Shown here: piece by piece, positions 57,593 to 62,204 of the stretch | Numbering within the stretch: position 1 is the stretch's first letter | Layout of the letters: every line of letters begins with the position of its first letter | Assembly: GCA_021845865.1 (NCBI GenBank) | Contig: JAJZVC010000014.1 | Location: 1 to 62,204 of the forward strand | Reading direction: 5' to 3' | DNA from: Pseudomonadota bacterium | GTDB lineage: Bacteria > Pseudomonadota > Gammaproteobacteria > Burkholderiales > UBA9220 | Length of the DNA: 62,204 bases | The notes under the pieces: model-generated | What the model was told of the DNA's origin: nothing | The model's input: only the letters and a program-made list of their open reading frames with translations | Databases searched by the model: none | Program-made: the position numbers and the translations under genes

Positions 57593-57955
57593 TCAGCAGG
57601 TGACGTGGAAAACGGCGATCACCTTGCCCTTGGCGGCGTTCCATTTTTCCACCGCCTCGGGCGTGGGGTAGCGCTTCACCTTGCAGCCTTTCCGTTCGAA
57701 GTAGGCCGCGGCCTCCGGCGACAGTTCCACGCGGCCTTCCTGACCAGCGCCGACGATCAGCGTCTCGGCGCCGGGATCGTAGATGTGCTCGGCCTCGGCC
57801 AGGGAGATGACGTGGGAAGTGCCGTAAACCGCCTTGGAGAGCTTCTTCTTGCGCTTCTTCACCCCGCCATCGAGGCGCAGGACCACATCGTGGTCCAGGC
57901 GCTCGCCGGCGATGGTGATGCTGCCGAAGCCGGTGCCGTCGATGGTGGGTTTCAC
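57593..57955 (-). CDS. Mth938-like domain protein
   Basis: A 120-aa protein with the Mth938/DUF498 pattern (GFGSITIAGERLDHDVVLRLDG, then DPGAETLIVGAGQEGRVELSPEAAAYFERKGCKVKRYPTPEAVEKWN). The family is small and of uncertain function; a mitochondrial relative takes part in complex I assembly. It follows the Yip1 gene by 13 bp. Confidence 0.88.
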   Translation of the reverse strand: MKPTIDGTGFGSITIAGERLDHDVVLRLDGGVKKRKKKLSKAVYGTSHVISLAEAEHIYDPGAETLIVGAGQEGRVELSPEAAAYFERKGCKVKRYPTPEAVEKWNAAKGKVIAVFHVTC

Positions 57956-57968
57956 CGCCCCATCCGGC

Positions 57969-58529
57969 TCAGAACAGCATCACGAAAAGGAGCAGCAGCG
58001 CCCATGCCATCAGGCCCACCGCGATGACGCCGTAGGTGATCGCCGTGGCGACCACCTCCTCGCGCATGTGGCACAGGGCAAAAACGCCGTGGTAGATCAG
58101 CCCGCAGGACATGGCGAGGGCCGCCAGGGCGAGGACCCCGTTGAACGCCAGGCTCGGCACCAGCAGGCCCAGGGCGGACAGCCACAGGGGAACGGGCGAC
58201 ACGGCGGCCAGCAAATAGGCGTCGTAATAGCTCACCGTCACCTCGTTGGCCGCGGCGATTTGCTTGATCAGCCAGCCCATGGCGGCGAAGGTCGCCATCT
58301 CCGCGAGGAAAAACGACACGGCGACCAGCCCCCACGGCTTGGCGCCGAAGCCCTGCGCAAAGGCGTCGCCGTAGTGGCTGCCGGCGTAATACAGCATCAC
58401 CGGCGGCAGGATCGACAGGGGCAGGACCAGCAGGGCGAACAGCTTGGCGACCGAGGGGTGGCTTTTTTCCACCTCCGGCCAGCCCTCCCGCGCGGAAACC
58501 ACCATTTTGGGTAAAGTCAGGATGCTCAT
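57969..58529 (-). CDS. Yip1-family membrane protein
   Basis: A 186-aa protein with five helices and an N-terminal cytoplasmic stretch (MSILTLPKMVVSAREGWPEVEKS), the usual opening of bacterial Yip1-domain proteins. Start ATG 58529 has AGGAGGTG upstream. Function unknown. Divergent from a MarR gene, which probably controls it. Confidence 0.87.
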   Translation of the reverse strand: MSILTLPKMVVSAREGWPEVEKSHPSVAKLFALLVLPLSILPPVMLYYAGSHYGDAFAQGFGAKPWGLVAVSFFLAEMATFAAMGWLIKQIAAANEVTVSYYDAYLLAAVSPVPLWLSALGLLVPSLAFNGVLALAALAMSCGLIYHGVFALCHMREEVVATAITYGVIAVGLMAWALLLLFVMLF

Positions 58530-58568
58530 GGCGCACCTCCTTCCTAGGGTTCGAGAATCTTTCACCGC

Positions 58569-58590
58569 ACAATATATCATTGTGTGATAT
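58569..58590. promoter_or_regulatory. Overlapping palindromes, candidate MarR operator
   Basis: CACAAT/ATTGTG (58569-58584) and ATATCA/TGATAT (58574-58590) are nested inverted repeats with five-base centres, between the divergent Yip1 and MarR genes. The 16-18 bp size is typical for MarR sites. Confidence 0.7.
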
Positions 58591-58638
58591 TTTTATAGTC
58601 GACCTTTCCACCCCTGTCAAAGAGTCAAAGACAATGTC

Positions 58639-59043
58639 ATGCGATTGAAAAAGGAAGATTACGAGCGGCTTTCCCATTTCCGCTACCGCCTGCGCCGCTT
58701 TCTGCGCATCAGCGAGGACCTGTGCCAGGCCCACGGCCTCACCCCGCTGCAATACCAGCTGCTGCTACACCTCCAGGGGTTTCCAGGGCGGGATTGGGCC
58801 ACGGTGGGGGAACTGGCCGAACGCCTCCAAGCCAAGCACCACGGCGTGGTCGCCCTGGTGGACCGCTGCGAAAAAGCCGGCCTGGTGGAACGCCGCCCCA
58901 GCCACGATGACCGGCGCCAAGTGGAAATCCATCTCCTGGCGAAGGGGGAAGAATTGCTGGGCCGCGTGGCCGAACTGCACCAGCCCGAACTGCAGCGTCT
59001 GCAGGAGGAATTCAGCCTGCCAGGCTGGCTCCTGCCGAGTTAG
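58639..59043 (+). CDS. MarR-family transcriptional regulator
   Basis: A 134-aa winged-helix protein (ITPLQ-type start LTPLQYQLLLHLQGFPGRDWATVGELAERLQAKHHGVVALVDRCEKAGLVERRPSHDDRRQVEIHLLAKGEELL). DRR in the wing is conserved. Its stop overlaps greB (convergent) by 4 bp. Confidence 0.93.
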   Translation: MRLKKEDYERLSHFRYRLRRFLRISEDLCQAHGLTPLQYQLLLHLQGFPGRDWATVGELAERLQAKHHGVVALVDRCEKAGLVERRPSHDDRRQVEIHLLAKGEELLGRVAELHQPELQRLQEEFSLPGWLLPS

Positions 59044-59603
59044 GCGGTTTCGAGGGAAACGTAGCGCACGTCGAGGATTTCCAGCGCGTCCGTCCCCGCC
59101 GGGGTGCGCAGGACGACGACGTCCCCCTCCCGAGCCTTGAGCAGGGTCCGGGCCAAGGGGGAAATCCAGCTGATAAGGCCGCGCCCGGGATCGGCCTCGT
59201 CCAGGCCGACGATGCTGTAGGCGCGCTCCGCGCCGTCGCCGTGCAGCACGGTCACCGTGGCACCGAAGAACACCTGGTCGCATTTCCCCCGCTCGGCGGG
59301 GTCCACCACCACGGCGTTGTCCATGCGCTTGGAGAGGAAACGGATGCGGCGGTCGATTTCCCGCAGGCGCTTCTTGCCGTAGATGTAGTCGCCGTTCTCC
59401 GACCGGTCGCCGTTGGAGGCCGCCCAGGCGATGGTCTGCACCAGCTGGGGGCGCTCCACCTTCCACAGCTGGTCGAACTCCTCCTTCAGCCGCCGGTAGC
59501 CCGCCGGGGTGACGTAGTTCTTCGTCCCCGCCGGCAGGGGGGCGGTCTCGGGGCCATCATCGTCCTCGTGGTCGTCGGTTTCGCGGGTGAAGGCTTTGCT
59601 CAT
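59040..59603 (-). CDS. greB: Transcript cleavage factor GreB
   Basis: A 187-aa factor that rescues backtracked RNA polymerase. The coiled-coil tip with its acidic pair is in SNGDRSENGDYIYGKKRLREIDRRIRFLSKRMD; the GreB-type globular domain follows. It has a 25-residue acidic N-terminal extension (ETDDHEDDDGPETAPLPAG) not found in the E. coli protein (158 aa). Confidence 0.94.
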   Translation of the reverse strand: MSKAFTRETDDHEDDDGPETAPLPAGTKNYVTPAGYRRLKEEFDQLWKVERPQLVQTIAWAASNGDRSENGDYIYGKKRLREIDRRIRFLSKRMDNAVVVDPAERGKCDQVFFGATVTVLHGDGAERAYSIVGLDEADPGRGLISWISPLARTLLKAREGDVVVLRTPAGTDALEILDVRYVSLETA

Positions 59604-59695
59604 GGTGAATAGCCGAGTTACGAAGTCCCCTATTCTAGCAAAATTGCGGATTTACCCCCTATACTGATACCCATGCCGAAGCCTAGGATACAACC

Positions 59696-60418
59696 ATGAA
59701 GGATGTGTTGACCGCGCTCCAGCGTGCCTTGTCCAGCCTGTTCCACCCCCGGATGCTGCTCCTGATGGCCTGGCCCATGGCGGCGGCGATGCTGCTGTGG
59801 GGCGGGCTGGCCCTGGTGTTCTGGGGCGACTGGGCCGCCTTTCTGTCCCAGTGGCTGGCCGGCAGCAGCGTCGGCCCCTTTCTGGACGGCGGGGCGTCCT
59901 GGCTGGCGGGTTCGGCGGTGATGTTGCTTCTGCTGCTGACCCTGGTCCCCCTCACCTACGCCACCGCCCTCCTCCTCACCGCCCTTTTCGCCATGCCGTC
60001 CATGGTACGCCACGTGGCGGGCCGGGATTATCCCGAACTGGCGGAAAAGCACGGCGGCAGCAACCTGGGCAGCGCCTGGAACGGCCTGGTGGCGATAGTG
60101 GTGTACCTCGGCCTGTGGCTGATCACCCTTCCCGTTTGGCTGGTCAGCCCCCTCGCCCCGGCCTTGCCCCTGCTTCTCGGCGCCTACCTCAACCAGCGCC
60201 TGTTCCGCTACGACGCCCTGGCCGAGCACGCCAGCGGAGAAGAGTTCGACGATTTGATGGAGCGCGCCGCCGGCCGGCTTTACCTCTTGGGGGCCCTGCT
60301 GGCCCTGGTGCAGTTCGTGCCGGTGCTCAACTTCTTCGCCCCGGTGTATATCGGCCTGGCCTTCACCCACCTGTGCCTGGCGGAACTGGCCCGGCTGCGC
60401 CAGGAAAAAACGGCATGA
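59696..60418 (+). CDS. EI24-family membrane protein
   Basis: A 240-aa protein with about four long helices, of the EI24/CysZ-like family (LSSLFHPRMLLLMAWPMAAAMLLW, and late NFFAPVYIGLAFTHLCL). Some members carry sulfate; no specific evidence here. Coupled to the next gene by ATGA. Confidence 0.85.
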   Translation: MKDVLTALQRALSSLFHPRMLLLMAWPMAAAMLLWGGLALVFWGDWAAFLSQWLAGSSVGPFLDGGASWLAGSAVMLLLLLTLVPLTYATALLLTALFAMPSMVRHVAGRDYPELAEKHGGSNLGSAWNGLVAIVVYLGLWLITLPVWLVSPLAPALPLLLGAYLNQRLFRYDALAEHASGEEFDDLMERAAGRLYLLGALLALVQFVPVLNFFAPVYIGLAFTHLCLAELARLRQEKTA

Positions 60419-60789
60419 CGACCCCCTGTCCCTGCGGCTCCGGCAAGCCCTTCGGCGCCTGCTGCGGTCCCTGCCTCGCCGGCAACCTTCCCCCCACCCC
60501 GGAGGCGCTGATGCGTTCCCGTTACACCGCCTACGCCCTGGGCGACAGGGACTATCTGGAACGGACCTGGCACTCCTCCACCCGGCCCGCCGACCTGGAG
60601 TTGGAGAAGGGCGTGAAATGGCTGGGATTGAAGGTCGTCAACGCGCAGGGCGGGGAACAGGACGAGGCGGGAACGGTGCATTTCGTCGCCCGCTTCAAGA
60701 TCGGCGGCCGCGGCCACCGGCTGGAGGAAACCAGCCGCTTCGTCCGGGAGGATGGGCGCTGGGTTTACTTGGACGGCGACGTGTCCTGA
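60415..60789 (+). CDS. YchJ-family protein with SEC-C motif
   Basis: A 124-aa protein. It begins [17 protein letters not shown] (SEC-C-like zinc motif), then the YchJ core with PTPEALMRSRYTAYALGDRDYLERTWHSSTRP. The family is of unknown function. It overlaps the ClC gene end by 25 bp (convergent). Confidence 0.88.
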   Translation: MTTPCPCGSGKPFGACCGPCLAGNLPPTPEALMRSRYTAYALGDRDYLERTWHSSTRPADLELEKGVKWLGLKVVNAQGGEQDEAGTVHFVARFKIGGRGHRLEETSRFVREDGRWVYLDGDVS

Positions 60790-62096
60790 GCCGGCCCCCG
60801 GGCGGCGGCAAGGAAATTCTCCGCCAGGGTCTTGTACAGGGGCCGGTCGCACACCAGCCGGGACGAAACATGGGCGATGAAGGCGGTGGTCATCAGCGGC
60901 AGCACCATCTCGTGGCTGTCGGTCATTTCCATGACGATGACGAAGGCGGTGAGGGGCGCCTGCACCACCCCGGCGAAATAGCCCACCATCCCCAGCACCA
61001 CCACCGCCCCAGCCGGCGCGTAGGGCATGACGGCGGCGATGTTCTGGCCGAAGCCGGCGCCCACGGCCAGGGAGGGCGCGAAGATTCCTCCCGGAATGCC
61101 GCTCAGGTAGGACGCCAGCGTCGCCAACAGCTTCAGGAGTCCGAAATCCCAGGGCAAGCGAGCCGAGCCTTCGACGATGCCCCGCGCCTCGTCATAGCCG
61201 GTGCCATAGACCAGCCCACCGGAAAGCAGCCCGATCAAGGCCAGGACGAAACCACAGCCAGCAGCGAACGCGACGGGGTATTCCTTCATCAACGCCCCCG
61301 CCCTTCCGGGCATGCCCCGCGACGCCCTGATCAGCGCCCGGCTGAAAAGCCCGCCCAGCAGGCCACCCGCCATGCCGCACATCGCCACCGCCAGCCAGGC
61401 CTTGTCCAGGGGCAGCGTCGCCCCGGTGTGGCCGAAATAGGTGTAATTGCCCGTCAGGGCCACGGACACCACCCCCGCCGCCACCACCCCGGTAAGAAGG
61501 GTGCCGCTGGTGCGCTGCTCGAAGGAGCGGCTCATCTCCTCGATGGCGAAAACGATGCCCGCCAAGGGGGTATTGAAGGCCGCCGCGACGCCTGCCGCGC
61601 CGCCGGCCAGAATCAGCCCCCGCTCCAGTTCGTGACGGGGAAAGCGGGCCCAGCCGCCGAAGGCGTGCATCAGGGAGGCGCCGATCTGCACCGTCGGCCC
61701 TTCCCGTCCCACCGACGCGCCGCTCAACAGGGCCACCAGGGTAAGACCGATCTTGCCGAAGGCGATGCGCAGGGAAAGCACCTTGCCGCGCTGCCCGGGA
61801 GCCTGCAACTGGAGCGCCGCCATGGTCTGGGGAATGCCGCTCCCCTGGGAACCGGGGAAAATCCGCCGCGTGGCGTAGGCCACCAGGGCGAAACCGAGGG
61901 GAGTGACGATCAGGGGGAGAAAAGGCGATATCAGCAGCAGGCGGTGGAACAGGCCGTGGGCGCGGTCGCTGCCCAAGGCGAATACCACCGCCGCCGCCCC
62001 AACCGCCGCTCCGCCGCCCCAGAACACTAGGCGCCGCTTCCAGCGTCGGGGCGAGAGCCAGAAGGAATGGTGCTTGCGCAGGGTACGGAGAGGCAT
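60765..62096 (-). CDS. ClC-family chloride channel/transporter
   Basis: A 443-aa membrane protein. The selectivity motifs are GSQGSGIPQ, GREGPTVQIGA and GIFAPSLAVGAGFG. The gating Glu lies in GREGP. The family exchanges Cl and H or lets Cl through; no C-terminal CBS domain. Six bases after the stop of the HEAT-repeat gene. Confidence 0.94.
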   Translation of the reverse strand: MPLRTLRKHHSFWLSPRRWKRRLVFWGGGAAVGAAAVVFALGSDRAHGLFHRLLLISPFLPLIVTPLGFALVAYATRRIFPGSQGSGIPQTMAALQLQAPGQRGKVLSLRIAFGKIGLTLVALLSGASVGREGPTVQIGASLMHAFGGWARFPRHELERGLILAGGAAGVAAAFNTPLAGIVFAIEEMSRSFEQRTSGTLLTGVVAAGVVSVALTGNYTYFGHTGATLPLDKAWLAVAMCGMAGGLLGGLFSRALIRASRGMPGRAGALMKEYPVAFAAGCGFVLALIGLLSGGLVYGTGYDEARGIVEGSARLPWDFGLLKLLATLASYLSGIPGGIFAPSLAVGAGFGQNIAAVMPYAPAGAVVVLGMVGYFAGVVQAPLTAFVIVMEMTDSHEMVLPLMTTAFIAHVSSRLVCDRPLYKTLAENFLAAARGPAQDTSPSK

Positions 62097-62102
62097 CAGC
62101 CT

Positions 62103-62204
62103 TATTCCGGCTTCTCGGCCCCCAGGACCTCGGCGGCGATTTCCCGCACCTCGGCGTCCGGGTCGTCCAGGCAGGCGCGCATGTAGGGCAGGATGGTCTC
62201 GCCA
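62103..62204 (-). CDS. HEAT-repeat protein, C-terminal fragment
   Basis: A partial frame entering from the right edge: ETILPYMRACLDDPDAEVREIAAEVLG, a clear HEAT repeat, ending EKPE then stop. Upstream of the ClC gene on the same strand, probably in one operon. Too short for more. Confidence 0.7.

Overview
The window reads as a chromosome segment of a high-GC betaproteobacterium (Rhodocyclales or Nitrosomonadales-like by inference). The grounds are a Gram-negative general porin, a complete gammaproteobacterial/betaproteobacterial-type dcw cluster running into ddlB-ftsQ-ftsA-ftsZ-lpxC, the rpsU-yqeY-dnaG-rpoD block and a class A RNase P RNA. No 16S gene or species marker is present, so a finer placement is not possible.

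Layout. 1-670: a phd/vapC toxin-antitoxin pair whose toxin is cut by the end of an IS3-family element that runs off the left edge. 704-6441: porin, secA, an M23 peptidase, DUF721 and a small membrane protein. 6483-25299 (minus strand): lpxC and the whole cell-wall and division cluster, mraZ-rsmH-ftsL-ftsI-murE-murF-mraY-(52-codon ORF)-murD-ftsW-murG-murC-murB-ddlB-ftsQ-ftsA-ftsZ-lpxC. From mraZ to ftsQ coding is essentially continuous, mostly with 4-bp ATGA/GTGA overlaps. It is driven by a clear sigma-70 promoter overlapped by four 10-bp-spaced MraZ boxes. 25598-26111: an unusually long rnpB. 26217-29492: pyrC and several small uncharacterised genes.

29737-38482: an 8,746-bp ISL3-family transposon with matching terminal inverted repeats (GGGTATCCGGAAT...) and a perfect 8-bp target duplication (ATTTTTTG). 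It carries its transposase plus a cargo: an XRE regulator, two exported proteins, and a minus-strand set holding a DUF5623-like protein, a GIY-YIG-like nuclease and a frameshifted two-part protein. The element sits between a small hypothetical gene and a tRNA with a CAU anticodon.

38685-62204: tRNA-Ile2, rpoD, dnaG, yqeY, rpsU, tsaD, plsY, folB, a TauE/SafE transporter, a thioredoxin-CcdA fusion, a glycosyltransferase-like gene, thioredoxin, sfsA, an ABC exporter, a class A beta-lactamase, DsrE, HPP, LysR, Mth938, Yip1, MarR, greB, EI24, a SEC-C/YchJ protein, a ClC channel and the tail of a HEAT-repeat gene.

Two themes stand out. The first is the cargo transposon, which may carry an undescribed accessory system. 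The second is a set of short hairpin-forming insertions in essential genes. Two are heptamer-repeat palindromes lying in frame inside murB and murG. Three others (after ftsA, after mraY, inside rnpB) are bounded by short direct duplications of the host sequence, so the host gene product is kept intact.
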